A stretch of DNA of 64,000 bases from Rossellomorea sp036867415. Its GTDB lineage: Bacteria > Bacillota > Bacilli > Bacillales > Bacillaceae_B. The stretch covers positions 124,001-188,000 of the forward strand of contig NZ_JBAJHU010000001.1 in assembly GCF_036867415.1 (NCBI RefSeq), read 5' to 3'. Below, in pieces: positions 8,680 through 17,273 of this stretch; the first letter of the stretch is position 1; each line of letters starts with the position of its first letter. The position numbers and the translations under genes were made by a program. Below the pieces are notes generated by a model. The model had not been told where the DNA came from and did no database searches. It saw only the letters and a list, made by a program, of their open reading frames with translations.

Positions 8680-9539
8680 GTGGAATTGAAATTAGGAATC
8701 TATCATACCAGTACCCTACCGGCAGTGAAAAAGTCCTGGATGATCTGAATCTTACGATTGAAAGCGGGAAGTTCTATGCGCTCGCCGGCGTGAACGGCGG
8801 AGGGAAGACAACGCTCTGCAATGTGATCCGGGGATTCATTCCCCACTTTTTCAAGGGAGAACGAACTGGAGAAGTGCTGATTGATGGGAAGGATGTTCAA
8901 GATTGGGATCCAAGTGACCTTGCTCAGAAAGTGGGGTTTGTGTTTCAAAATCCATTTACCCAGATCAGCGGCGTGAAGGAAACGGTCTTTGACGAGATCG
9001 CTTTCGGACTGGAGAACCTGGGGGTGGAAGTGGACGTCATCAGACAGAAAGTTCAAGACATCATTCAATTGCTGGGCATCGAGTATATACAGAACAAAAA
9101 CCCGAATGAGCTGTCAGGCGGACAAAAACAACGGGTGGCTTTAGCCTCGATTATCGTAATGGAGCCGGATATCCTCATTTTTGATGAACCAACATCACAG
9201 TTGGATCCACAAGGTACGGAGGAAATATTCAGGGTAATCGATATCATGAAGAAAAAAGGAAAAACAATTATTTTAGTAGAGCACAAGATCGAGTTAATTG
9301 CTGAATATGCGGACTATGTGATCGTTCTTCAGGATGGACAGATTAAGAAACAAGGAAGAACGGAAGAAGTGCTTTCTGAAGAGGATACACAGGACTATGG
9401 TTTAGGATTAACCCAGTATACGCTATTAGATTTAGAAATGCGGAAACACAAAATGCATACAGAAAGAGTACCCATTACTGAAAGAGACTCCGTTCAAGTG
9501 ATGAAACAATGGATCGAATTACAAGGGGTGAAATCATGA
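8676..9539 (+). CDS. ECF transporter ATP-binding protein (first)
   Basis: 287-residue ABC ATPase with Walker A GVNGGGKTT, Q-loop FVFQNPFTQ, signature LSGGQKQRVALA and Walker B ILIFDEPTSQLD all intact. It overlaps the T-component stop by 4 bp, and its own stop overlaps the second ATPase start by 4 bp. Together the two form the A/A' heterodimer that powers the transporter. The C-terminal 50 residues are an extension typical of EcfA proteins. Confidence 0.93.
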   Translation: MSGIEIRNLSYQYPTGSEKVLDDLNLTIESGKFYALAGVNGGGKTTLCNVIRGFIPHFFKGERTGEVLIDGKDVQDWDPSDLAQKVGFVFQNPFTQISGVKETVFDEIAFGLENLGVEVDVIRQKVQDIIQLLGIEYIQNKNPNELSGGQKQRVALASIIVMEPDILIFDEPTSQLDPQGTEEIFRVIDIMKKKGKTIILVEHKIELIAEYADYVIVLQDGQIKKQGRTEEVLSEEDTQDYGLGLTQYTLLDLEMRKHKMHTERVPITERDSVQVMKQWIELQGVKS

Positions 9540-10363
9540 GCTATTTAACTTTAAATGACGTTACCTATTGTTATCCTAATGGTTTTAAAGCTGTTGAAAA
9601 TGTCAGCATGTCTTTCGAAAAGGGCGAATCAGTAGCCATTGTTGGACAAAATGGTGCCGGTAAAACGACAACAGTGAAAATGATGAATGGATTAACAAAG
9701 CCTACACAAGGTGATGTGATCATCGACGGTTTGAATACAAAAGATTATACAACAGCTCAGATATCTAAAAAGGTAGGTTATGTCTTTCAAAACCCTGATG
9801 ATCAAATTTTTCACGAAAATGTAAAAAGTGAAATCAGGTTCGGGCCTAAAAACCTTGGATTTTCAGAGCAGAAGATTGAAGAAAACGTCACGAAGGCAGC
9901 AGAACTGACAGGGATTGTGTCATTCTTAGATATCCATCCGTATAACTTGCCTTATTCCATGAAGAAATTTGTCACGATTGCCTCGGTCATTGCGATGGAT
10001 ACAGATACGATTATCCTGGACGAGCCAACAGCTGGTCAAGACTCTCAAGCCATTAAGAGACTGGGGTACATTATTGATTCATTGGTTCAAGAAGGGAAGA
10101 CGATCATTACCATTACACATGATATGGAATTTGTCGTTAATAACTTTGAACGTGTCATCGTGATGGCAAATAAGAGAGTAGTTGAGGATAATCACAAGCA
10201 AGATATTTTCTGGAATCTTGGTGTCTTGGAAGAAGCGATGTTAAAACAGCCTCATATCAGTCGGTTATGTAATACATTAAATTTCAATGAAAAAGTATTA
10301 GATATAAATCAAATGATAGATGTACTAAAAAAAACATCAGGTAAGGTAAAGGTTACTCTCTAA
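9536..10363 (+). CDS. ECF transporter ATP-binding protein (second)
   Basis: 275-residue ABC ATPase, the partner of the preceding gene. Walker A is GQNGAGKTT, the Q-loop is FVFQNPDDQ-like (YVFQNPDDQ) and Walker B is TIILDEPTAGQD. The signature region is unusual: LPYSMKKFVTIAS replaces the canonical LSGGQ-type sequence, so one of the two composite ATP sites may be degenerate, as happens in many heterodimeric ABC ATPases. The start at 9536 overlaps the previous stop (ATGA). An in-frame start at 9509 inside the upstream gene is less likely. Confidence 0.92.
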   Translation: MSYLTLNDVTYCYPNGFKAVENVSMSFEKGESVAIVGQNGAGKTTTVKMMNGLTKPTQGDVIIDGLNTKDYTTAQISKKVGYVFQNPDDQIFHENVKSEIRFGPKNLGFSEQKIEENVTKAAELTGIVSFLDIHPYNLPYSMKKFVTIASVIAMDTDTIILDEPTAGQDSQAIKRLGYIIDSLVQEGKTIITITHDMEFVVNNFERVIVMANKRVVEDNHKQDIFWNLGVLEEAMLKQPHISRLCNTLNFNEKVLDINQMIDVLKKTSGKVKVTL

Positions 10364-10403
10364 AATGAAACTCTCTAACGACAAAAAATAGAGGAGAATC
10401 GAA

Positions 10404-11072
10404 ATGAAAATTGGTATTATACATGCAACTTGTAATGCTGTACCGCCTTTAAATGCAGCCTTTAAACGACTGGCACCAGAAGTAACGGTTTTAAACTTTG
10501 TTGATGAAAATATCCAGTATCATGCTAACCAAATTAATGGAATCGATGACAAATCATTTCGGGATTTTGTCAATATGGCCGGTAAAGCACAGGAAGCGGG
10601 AGTGGATGCGATTATCGTAGCGTGCACCGTACTCACCCCTGTAGTGGATTCTGTTAAGCCATTTATATCAGTACCGATCTTTGCGGTAGATCGCCCTATG
10701 CTAGAAAAGGCAGTTACTCATTATACAAAAATAGGCGTTGTGGCAACGACTGCACCATCCGGACCAGCAACAAAAGCCCAATTAGAGAAGCTTGCCAATG
10801 AATTGGGGAAAGAGGTTGAAGTGGATACGCAAATTAATACGCAGGCTATGACAGAATTGAAGGCTGGTAATGAGGAAGAACATAATCATCTGAATCGTCT
10901 TGCGGCAGTGGAATTGCAAAAAAGAGGATGCGAAGTAATCATTCTTGCCCAGATCACACAGGCATTTGCAGAAGTTGAAACGAGTACATTAGGACTCCCG
11001 GTGTTAACAAGTCCGAAAGAAGCGGTAAAAGTGGTCATCAGTGCATTAGAACGGGATAAAGTAAACGCTTAG
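10404..11072 (+). CDS. Aspartate/glutamate racemase-family protein
   Basis: 222 residues with the two-domain racemase-type pattern: IGIIHATCNAV at the N-terminus, an internal Cys in IIVACTVLTPVV, and a C-terminal ILAQITQAF segment where true two-cysteine racemases usually have an LGCTE-like Cys. With only one of the two catalytic cysteines in place it may work like single-Cys members (decarboxylase, isomerase or hydantoin-type) rather than as an amino-acid racemase. GAGGAGAATCG is the ribosome binding site. It leads into the acid-sugar module and is probably co-transcribed with it. Confidence 0.8.
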   Translation: MKIGIIHATCNAVPPLNAAFKRLAPEVTVLNFVDENIQYHANQINGIDDKSFRDFVNMAGKAQEAGVDAIIVACTVLTPVVDSVKPFISVPIFAVDRPMLEKAVTHYTKIGVVATTAPSGPATKAQLEKLANELGKEVEVDTQINTQAMTELKAGNEEEHNHLNRLAAVELQKRGCEVIILAQITQAFAEVETSTLGLPVLTSPKEAVKVVISALERDKVNA

Positions 11073-11153
11073 TTACGGAAATATACAAAAGTGAGAACTG
11101 ATCAGTTACAGTACTTCCTTGAAATAATTTCAAAACAAAAAGGAGAGATTTCA

Positions 11154-12083
11154 ATGAAAGTAAGTTTTATTGGATTAGGCGTAATGGGCACCGGTATGGC
11201 ATTAAATCTTGCAAAAGGTGAAAAAGAAGGCGAGTATGATTATCTGGTGTGTGATGCAAATCCACATGCATTAGAGCAATTCAATACACAAGGGATTAAA
11301 ACCACAACGAATATCTTAGATACAGCAGATAGTGATTATATCTTTCTCTGTCTGCCAGACTTAGAGATTGTAAAAAAGGTTGTAGTCGGAGAGAACGGCT
11401 TACTAAAATATATGGAGCCAGGTCAGACGATTGTCGACTTTAGCACCATTAGTTATTTAGGTGCAGTCGGAGTGGCAGAAACCTGCAGAGAGAATGGAAT
11501 TGAGTATATGGATTGTCCTATTTCCGGTCATCCAAGAACAACTGTCGAAGGAACACTTACGATCATGTGCGGCGGAAATGAAGAACTATTTAACACAGTC
11601 AAACCTATGCTAGACCGGATGGGGAAACAGATACTCTACATGGGTGACAACGGGGCTGGACAACTTACGAAGATGATTAATAACTGTGTATTAAATATTT
11701 GTTGTGCAAGCTTTAGTGAACTATTACCGGTTGGAGTGAAACTTGGTTTAGATCCAGAGAAACTCGGTGACGTATTAATGACGGCAACTGGATCAAGTTT
11801 TGCTTCAAAAACATTGATTCCCAAGGTTTTAGAAGGGAATTTTGAACATAGTTTTTCACTTGAAAGAGCATATAAAGACATGGAAAGTATGAATGAAGTA
11901 TTAATGAAATACCAAATTCCACTTCCAACCTTGAGTGGAACCATGCAAACGTATCAACTTGCATTACAAAACGGACAAGGTGATTTCTACAAACATGCAA
12001 TGATCTGTTACTTTGAAGATTTATTGGGTGTAAAGGTACGTAAAAAGAACTATGAAGAAGCAGAAGCTGAATTGGTAAAGTAA
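11154..12083 (+). CDS. 3-hydroxyisobutyrate dehydrogenase-family (LtnD-like) dehydrogenase
   Basis: NAD(P)-dependent beta-hydroxyacid dehydrogenase, about 309 residues. It shows the N-terminal IGLGVMGTGMA nucleotide-binding motif, the substrate-site SGHPRTTVEGTLTIMCGG region, and the catalytic Lys segment GAGQLTKMINN. AAAGGAGAG precedes ATG 11154; the longer in-frame start at 11091 has no site. The two following genes encode a DUF1537 kinase and a class II aldolase. In the described threonate/erythronate pathways that trio oxidises a C4 acid, phosphorylates the 3-oxo acid and decarboxylates it. The same three-step logic is inferred here, though the exact acid sugar may differ. Confidence 0.88.
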   Translation: MKVSFIGLGVMGTGMALNLAKGEKEGEYDYLVCDANPHALEQFNTQGIKTTTNILDTADSDYIFLCLPDLEIVKKVVVGENGLLKYMEPGQTIVDFSTISYLGAVGVAETCRENGIEYMDCPISGHPRTTVEGTLTIMCGGNEELFNTVKPMLDRMGKQILYMGDNGAGQLTKMINNCVLNICCASFSELLPVGVKLGLDPEKLGDVLMTATGSSFASKTLIPKVLEGNFEHSFSLERAYKDMESMNEVLMKYQIPLPTLSGTMQTYQLALQNGQGDFYKHAMICYFEDLLGVKVRKKNYEEAEAELVK

Positions 12084-12114
12084 TACATAGAAACATAGGA
12101 TGGGGGTGAATCTA

Positions 12115-13350
12115 TTGCGCTTTGGTGTTATTGCAGATGATTTTACCGGTGGCAGTGACATCGCTTCTTTCTTTGTAAAAGGCGGACTTAGTACAGTTTT
12201 ATACACTGGAATACCTGAAATTGATGAGGTTCCGAAGGCAGAGGTATGTGTAATTGCCTTAAAAACACGTACTCAAAATTCAAAAGACGCTGTTAAAGAT
12301 TCACTCGAGGCGATCGCCTGGTTAAAAGAGCAAGGTGCACAACAGTTTTATATAAAATATTGCTCTACATTTGATTCTACACCTGAGGGAAATATTGGAC
12401 CAATTTGTGATGCAGTATTGGAAGAGCTGGAAGTTCCATATACAATTCTTTGTCCTGCACTTCCGGTAAATGGACGTATTGTTAAAAAAGGATGCTTATA
12501 TGTAAATGGAGTTCCATTGCATAAGAGTCCGATGAAGGATCATCCGCTTACACCAATGTGGGATTGTGATCTGGTTCATTTAATGGATGCACAAAGCAAA
12601 TTTCCCAGTATGAAAATGTCAGACGCTTTATACAAGGAAGAAGTAAATGAACGAATTACAAGAATAACAACACAAAGTAAGCATTCGCATTTATATATCA
12701 TACCAGATTACGAGAAAGAAGAAGACGCGGAAAAGCTGGTACAGTTATTTGGAGAACTCAAACTACTAACTGGTGGAAGCGGCCTTGCCTATCCATTGGC
12801 GAAAATGTATAAGGAAAATGCGGAAGCGGATAGATTTGAACGTTCTCATTCACCTGCGTTACTATTAGCAGGAAGCTGCAGTGAGGCGACTCGAAACCAG
12901 ATTACAGAATATCAAAGATCAGGCGGTAAAACCTATTTTATAGATCCTCTTAAATTGATTTCCGGTGAAGAATCGGTCGAGAAGATTTGGAATGTGATTT
13001 CTCAAAACAAAGAAGAATCAATCCTGGTATACAGCAGCGACACACCTGAGAATGTACGGGATATTCAACAAAAAGGGAAAGAAGAAGTTGCAGGAAGATT
13101 AGAAAAAGCAACTGCAGATTTAGCAGAACTTGCTGTTCAAGCTGGGTTTCACAGAATCATTGTTGCAGGCGGAGAAACGAGTGGAGCTGTGGCAAAAAAG
13201 CTTGGATACAAGGGATACCATATTGGGGATAGTATTTCACCAGGAATACCTATCATGATACCAATAGAAGATCATCGTATTCGAATGGTGTTTAAAAGCG
13301 GAAACTTTGGAAAATCTGATTTTTTCCTTCAAGCCTTATCTTTAACATAA
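12115..13350 (+). CDS. otnK: Four-carbon acid sugar kinase family protein (DUF1537, OtnK-like)
   Basis: About 411 residues. The N-terminal segment RFGVIADDFTGGSDIASFF is the signature of DUF1537 kinases, and the C-terminal nucleotide domain shows IIVAGGETSGAVAK and a late GNFGKSDFF. In characterised clusters these enzymes phosphorylate 3-oxo-tetronates (or related branched acids) with ATP. I place the start at TTG 12115, six bases after a GGGGGTGA site; ATG 12100 lies within that site and would add five residues. It lies between the dehydrogenase and the aldolase, as in known otn/ltn operons. The symbol is by family and context, and substrate specificity is inferred. Confidence 0.88.
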   Translation: MRFGVIADDFTGGSDIASFFVKGGLSTVLYTGIPEIDEVPKAEVCVIALKTRTQNSKDAVKDSLEAIAWLKEQGAQQFYIKYCSTFDSTPEGNIGPICDAVLEELEVPYTILCPALPVNGRIVKKGCLYVNGVPLHKSPMKDHPLTPMWDCDLVHLMDAQSKFPSMKMSDALYKEEVNERITRITTQSKHSHLYIIPDYEKEEDAEKLVQLFGELKLLTGGSGLAYPLAKMYKENAEADRFERSHSPALLLAGSCSEATRNQITEYQRSGGKTYFIDPLKLISGEESVEKIWNVISQNKEESILVYSSDTPENVRDIQQKGKEEVAGRLEKATADLAELAVQAGFHRIIVAGGETSGAVAKKLGYKGYHIGDSISPGIPIMIPIEDHRIRMVFKSGNFGKSDFFLQALSLT

Positions 13351-13366
13351 GAGAGAAGTGGTAAAT

Positions 13367-13963
13367 ATGGAGCAAACATTAGATCAGAAGATTAAAGGTG
13401 CTATTTGGGTTGCCAAAAGTCTCTTTCAACGTGGTAAAGCAAGCGGGAGTGTTGCGAACCTAAGTTTTCTGCATGAAGACAAAATGTATGTTACTGCTAC
13501 TGGAACATGCTTTGGAAATCTGAAACCAGAGGAGTTTGCTGTACTGGACATGGATGGAATGCAATATGATGAAATAAAACCAAGCAAAGAATGGCCGTTA
13601 CATTTGTCGGTATACAAAGCAAAACCAGATACTGGTGCAGTTCTTCATGTGCATAGCACGTATAGTGTGCTTTGGAGTTGTCTGCCTGGCCTAAATGAAT
13701 CGGATTGTATGCCGGATCATACTCCATACCTGAAAATGAAACTGGGAACCGTTGGCTTAATTCCTTTTGAAAAACCTGGTAGTCAAGAATTGTTTAACGT
13801 TTTTGAAAAACGCGTACATGCAAGTGATGGATGGATGTTGAGCCATCATGGCCCAGTAGTACCAGGAAAAAGTATCATGGACGCATTTTTTGCTTTAGAA
13901 GAATTAGAGGAAAGTGCGCACATTGCCTGGGAGCTTCGAAAACTAAATACAGAGCTTCCATAA
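13367..13963 (+). CDS. otnC: Class II aldolase/adducin-family decarboxylase (OtnC-like)
   Basis: About 198 residues. Zinc ligands are seen as the His pair in LHVHSTYSVLW and a further His in MLSHHGPVV, with an N-terminal GSVANLSFLHEDKMYVTATG nucleotide/phosphate-like loop of the RhaD/FucA fold. OtnC enzymes decarboxylate 3-oxo-tetronate 4-phosphate to a triose phosphate. ATG 13367 is preceded by GAGAGAAGTGG; an in-frame GTG at 13358 is an alternative. It is the last gene of the cluster, followed by a strong terminator. Confidence 0.86.
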   Translation: MEQTLDQKIKGAIWVAKSLFQRGKASGSVANLSFLHEDKMYVTATGTCFGNLKPEEFAVLDMDGMQYDEIKPSKEWPLHLSVYKAKPDTGAVLHVHSTYSVLWSCLPGLNESDCMPDHTPYLKMKLGTVGLIPFEKPGSQELFNVFEKRVHASDGWMLSHHGPVVPGKSIMDAFFALEELEESAHIAWELRKLNTELP

Positions 13964-14019
13964 GAGGATATCCTTATAAAAGTAATGGGGCTTTAATTGA
14001 ATAAACGCCATAAAAAACC

Positions 14020-14053
14020 GGTCAGAGGCACATCAGCCACTGACCATTTTTTT
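14020..14053 (+). terminator. Intrinsic terminator of the catabolic cluster
   Basis: GGTCAGaGGC pairs with GCCaCTGACC around a 6-base loop and is followed by a run of seven T. It ends the transcript that begins near 1.7 kb. Confidence 0.85.
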
Positions 14054-14124
14054 ATGTAAAAAAGATTCTTTTTCGCCTGAGAATAGCTTAACCATATCGC
14101 TTGTTAATTAGACGTTTGTACTTC

Positions 14125-14141
14125 ATAACAAAATTTGTTAT
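14125..14141. promoter_or_regulatory. Palindrome ATAACAAA-A-TTTGTTAT, possible operator
   Basis: Perfect 8+1+8 inverted repeat 140-155 bp upstream of the GH66 operon, with no T-run after it, so more like a protein-binding site than a terminator. No regulator gene for the operon lies in the window. Confidence 0.45.
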
Positions 14142-14199
14142 CGACCGAGCTGCTTTTTTCTGCGAAAGAGTGTTTTATATACACGATTGAGTGTCATAA

Positions 14200-14214
14200 G
14201 TTAAGCGCTTTCAT
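14200..14214 (-). promoter_or_regulatory. cre-like site for CcpA
   Basis: Read on the minus strand it is ATGAAAGCGCTTAAC, matching the TGNAANCGNW core of Bacillus catabolite-responsive elements except at the last conserved bases. It lies 67 bp upstream of the first gene of the glucan operon, which suggests carbon-catabolite repression. Confidence 0.55.
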
Positions 14215-14280
14215 TTAACCTATTCAAGTGTCGAAGGGTTCTCTTTACAATAGGAAGTAAGAATGGAAGGGGGAAGGAAC

Positions 14281-15348
14281 ATGACAGTGAATAAAGTGAT
14301 CAGGGTCGGCTTGATCGGGCTCGGCGGCATGGCGGATGCCCACCGGAGGATGATCTCTGAACTGGAGCAGCTCCGTTTAAGCGCATTATGCGATGTGAAC
14401 GAGGAACTTCTGCATAAGGTGGGAGAGGAAGAGGGGATCGGGAAAGAGAAGCGGTTCGATGAGATGGAGTCGCTCATCCGGGATCCCGATGTTGATGCCA
14501 TCATTTCGATTGTACCGAATGATTTGCATGCGAGCGTATTGGAGCTGTGCATCCGACATCAGAAACCAATCATGGCAGAAAAGCCGTTCACCTTGAATTT
14601 CAAGGAAGCGGAATATCTGTCGGAACGCTATGAGAAGACACCGATTCCGTGTATGGTCGGATTTTCTTACCGTTATATACCGGCTTTTCGATATGCGAAG
14701 CAGCTGCTAGAAGAAAACAAGATCGGTACCGTCCGGCATATGGAGGTCCGCTATCTTCAGTCGTTCGGTGCGCCGATCTTTGAAGTCCCCTATTTATGGA
14801 GGTTCAATAAGGCGGTTACCGGTACGGGGGCCTTGGGTGATCTCGGTGCCCATATGATTGACAGCGCAAGGTTCCTTGTCGGGGAATTCAAATCAGTATC
14901 TGCGTTAATGAGAACCTTTGTCTCTGAGCGCAGGGATCCGGCAAGCGGCAGCATGCACAAAGTGGAAGTCGACGATTACGCCAGTTTCCACGCGGAGCTT
15001 GAGCATGATGTGGTGGGCACATTCGTTACGACGAGGAACGCGATCGGTTCGGGGAACCAGCATGAAGTGACATTGTACGGGGATATCGGGACGATACACG
15101 TCAATTGTGAAAAACCGGATGAAGTCCGAATCAGTTTAGTTGATGGGAAAGAACTTCAAACAACAAATGAGATCCTGGAGGTTCCGCCTGGCTATAAGCG
15201 TCAGCAGCTGGAGGACTTCACCGCTTTAGTGACCGGTCAGAAGCAAGAAGGGATCCCAGATTTCCATGATGGCTATCAAAATCAAAAAGTGCTGGAGCGT
15301 ATTATCGAGTCAGCTGAAACGGGTCAGTCCGTAAACATAGATGAATAG
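14281..15348 (+). CDS. Gfo/Idh/MocA-family oxidoreductase (first)
   Basis: Sugar-type NAD(P)-dependent dehydrogenase of about 355 residues. The N-terminal Rossmann motif is VGLIGLGGMADAH, the cofactor/substrate motif MAEKP is present, and the C-terminal alpha/beta domain contains GDLGAHMID. GGGGGAAGGAAC precedes ATG 14281; the ATG at 14263 sits upstream of that site. The stop overlaps the out-of-frame region before the next gene. It pairs with a second family member and a ThuA-like protein, a set reminiscent of ThuA/ThuB-type keto-sugar metabolism. Which hydroxyl is oxidised cannot be told. Confidence 0.9.
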   Translation: MTVNKVIRVGLIGLGGMADAHRRMISELEQLRLSALCDVNEELLHKVGEEEGIGKEKRFDEMESLIRDPDVDAIISIVPNDLHASVLELCIRHQKPIMAEKPFTLNFKEAEYLSERYEKTPIPCMVGFSYRYIPAFRYAKQLLEENKIGTVRHMEVRYLQSFGAPIFEVPYLWRFNKAVTGTGALGDLGAHMIDSARFLVGEFKSVSALMRTFVSERRDPASGSMHKVEVDDYASFHAELEHDVVGTFVTTRNAIGSGNQHEVTLYGDIGTIHVNCEKPDEVRISLVDGKELQTTNEILEVPPGYKRQQLEDFTALVTGQKQEGIPDFHDGYQNQKVLERIIESAETGQSVNIDE

Positions 15349-15361
15349 AAAGGAGACGTTT

Positions 15362-16492
15362 ATGAGTAATCAAAAAGTAAAGATTGCCGTCGCCGGCGCA
15401 GGTTCATTTGCGGATTTGTGGTATCTTCCCATTTTGAAACGTCATCCTTCCGTCGTGGTTGAGGCCATCTGCAGTCGAAAAGGAACGAATGCAGAAAGAC
15501 TTGCTGCCAAGTACGATATACCGTCGAGCTTCAATTCCTATCAAGAAATGCTGGAAGAAGACATCGACGGAGTCTGCATCGTGACCCCGAATGCAAGTCA
15601 TCATGACATTGCCGTGCTGGCTGCAGAGAAGGGTATCCATGTCATGTGTGAAAAGCCATTGGCGATGGATGCCCGGCAGGCATATGCGATGTGGGAAACG
15701 GCAGAACGAAACGCCATCATCCACGGCGTGAATTTTACGTACCGGGAGAACCCTGCCGTCGTCAGGTTGAAGGAACTGATTGAAGAAGGATTGATTGGCA
15801 TGGTATATGAAGGAAAGTTCGAGTATTCCGGTGATTACGGATTATCTGGGCCGCCGGGATGGCGCGGCACGTGTTCTGCCGGGGGAAGAGGCGGTGTGCT
15901 CGCCGACCTCGGTTCGCATCTCATCGACGCAGTCCACTATATCCTCGGTGAAGAAATCGAGGAAGTATCAGCTTCGCTTTCGTGTTTGGAGAACGGCAGG
16001 ATGAAGAGACTGTGTGAATCAGCAGATGAGGATCGCGCTGCGGATTCCGCCTTCTTCCATGCATCGTTTCCGTCCGGAGTCCGGGGATCCTTTTATACTA
16101 GCTGGGTTTCCACCCAGGGAAATCGGAACCAGACAATCGATCTGATGGTGAAAGGTGAGAAAGGGGCGTTGCAGCTTCTTTCCAGTGAGCTGGGGAACAG
16201 GCTGAGATATGCACCTTTACGCGGGCCTTGGAAGGATATCAATCTGGAAAACATCGTGCCATGGAACGATGCATCACAGCCTTCTGAAGAACGATTCCGC
16301 CCCTGGCGTTCAACGGAAAAGAACGAAATATGGAAATGGGTGGACACCATTCTTGATAAAAAAGAACTGGACAGGCCGACATTTAAAGACGGTTATGCCG
16401 TACAGCGGGTGATTGATACCGTTCTCTTATCCGACCAATTAAGAAAAGAAGCAGGCGTAAAAGAACTGGAGAAAATGGAGGAATCACAATGA
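15362..16492 (+). CDS. Gfo/Idh/MocA-family oxidoreductase (second)
   Basis: About 376 residues with IAVAGAGSFADLWYLP at the N-terminus, MCEKPLAM in the cofactor domain and VLADLGSHLIDAVHYILG in the substrate domain. AAAGGAGACG lies before ATG 15362. It overlaps the ThuA-like gene by 4 bp (ATGA), so the two are translationally coupled. It is clearly diverged from the preceding paralogue, implying a different substrate or a reverse step in the same oxidation-reduction cycle. Confidence 0.9.
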   Translation: MSNQKVKIAVAGAGSFADLWYLPILKRHPSVVVEAICSRKGTNAERLAAKYDIPSSFNSYQEMLEEDIDGVCIVTPNASHHDIAVLAAEKGIHVMCEKPLAMDARQAYAMWETAERNAIIHGVNFTYRENPAVVRLKELIEEGLIGMVYEGKFEYSGDYGLSGPPGWRGTCSAGGRGGVLADLGSHLIDAVHYILGEEIEEVSASLSCLENGRMKRLCESADEDRAADSAFFHASFPSGVRGSFYTSWVSTQGNRNQTIDLMVKGEKGALQLLSSELGNRLRYAPLRGPWKDINLENIVPWNDASQPSEERFRPWRSTEKNEIWKWVDTILDKKELDRPTFKDGYAVQRVIDTVLLSDQLRKEAGVKELEKMEESQ

Positions 16493-17205
16493 TCAAAGTG
16501 ACAATCTGGAATGAACATCGACACGAACAAACGAATCCGGCTGTACAGGAGATCTATCCTGCCGGCATCCATCAGGCGCTTGCCGGTTTCCTGCAGGAAG
16601 AATTTGAGGTGAAGACGGCCACGCTTGATGAAGCGGAGCACGGGCTGACGGACGACATCCTCAACGAAACCGATGTCCTGATTTGGTGGGGGCATATCGC
16701 CCACGACGAAGTGAGTGATGTCATTGTGGAGAAAGTAAAGGAACGGATCCTCGATGGAATGGGATTCATCCCGCTGCATTCTGCCCATAACTCGAAAGTC
16801 TTCAAGGTGCTGATGGGAACCAGGACCGGGGAACTGAAGTGGCGCGAAGCCGATGATAAAGAAAGGCTTTGGGTCGTGGAGGAAGGCCATCCAATCGTGA
16901 ACGGCATCCCAGAAGTCATCGAACTCGAGAAAGAAGAAATGTACGGCGAGCGCTTTGGCATCCCGAAGCCTGACGAACTCATCTTCATCAGCTGGTTCTC
17001 TGGAGGAGAGGTGTTCAGGAGCGGCTGTACATATAGACGCGGAAGAGGGAAGATCTTCTACTTCAGACCGGGGCATGAGACGTATCCTACGTATTATCAT
17101 GAAGACATTCAGCAGGTGATCAGGAATGCTGTTAAATGGGCAAGTCCTGAACAACACTCCCCTGTTCTGAAATTAGGGAATGTCCAGCCGCTTGAGAGCA
17201 GGTAA
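16489..17205 (+). CDS. ThuA-family protein
   Basis: 238-residue protein of the ThuA fold (glutamine-amidotransferase-like). Segments seen are VTIWNEHRHE at the start, DVLIWWGHIAHDEV, GMGFIPLHSAHNSKVF, LWVVEEGHPI and a C-terminal RGKIFYFRPGHETYPTYY. ThuA is linked to trehalose and keto-disaccharide use in rhizobia, where it works with a Gfo/Idh dehydrogenase (ThuB). Here it follows two such dehydrogenases and precedes a secreted dextranase-type enzyme. A role on oxidised alpha-gluco-oligosaccharides is inferred. Confidence 0.87.
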   Translation: MIKVTIWNEHRHEQTNPAVQEIYPAGIHQALAGFLQEEFEVKTATLDEAEHGLTDDILNETDVLIWWGHIAHDEVSDVIVEKVKERILDGMGFIPLHSAHNSKVFKVLMGTRTGELKWREADDKERLWVVEEGHPIVNGIPEVIELEKEEMYGERFGIPKPDELIFISWFSGGEVFRSGCTYRRGRGKIFYFRPGHETYPTYYHEDIQQVIRNAVKWASPEQHSPVLKLGNVQPLESR

Positions 17206-17273
17206 ATCAACATGTGAATTGGCAAGGTTAAGCTCTTGCCAATTCTTTAATCAATATAAAAAGGAGGAAGGAA

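Noticed and set aside
16393..17157. 254-codon minus-strand ORF opposite the ThuA gene
   Set aside because: Antisense shadow of the ThuA-family and second dehydrogenase genes; the + strand proteins have clear family motifs.
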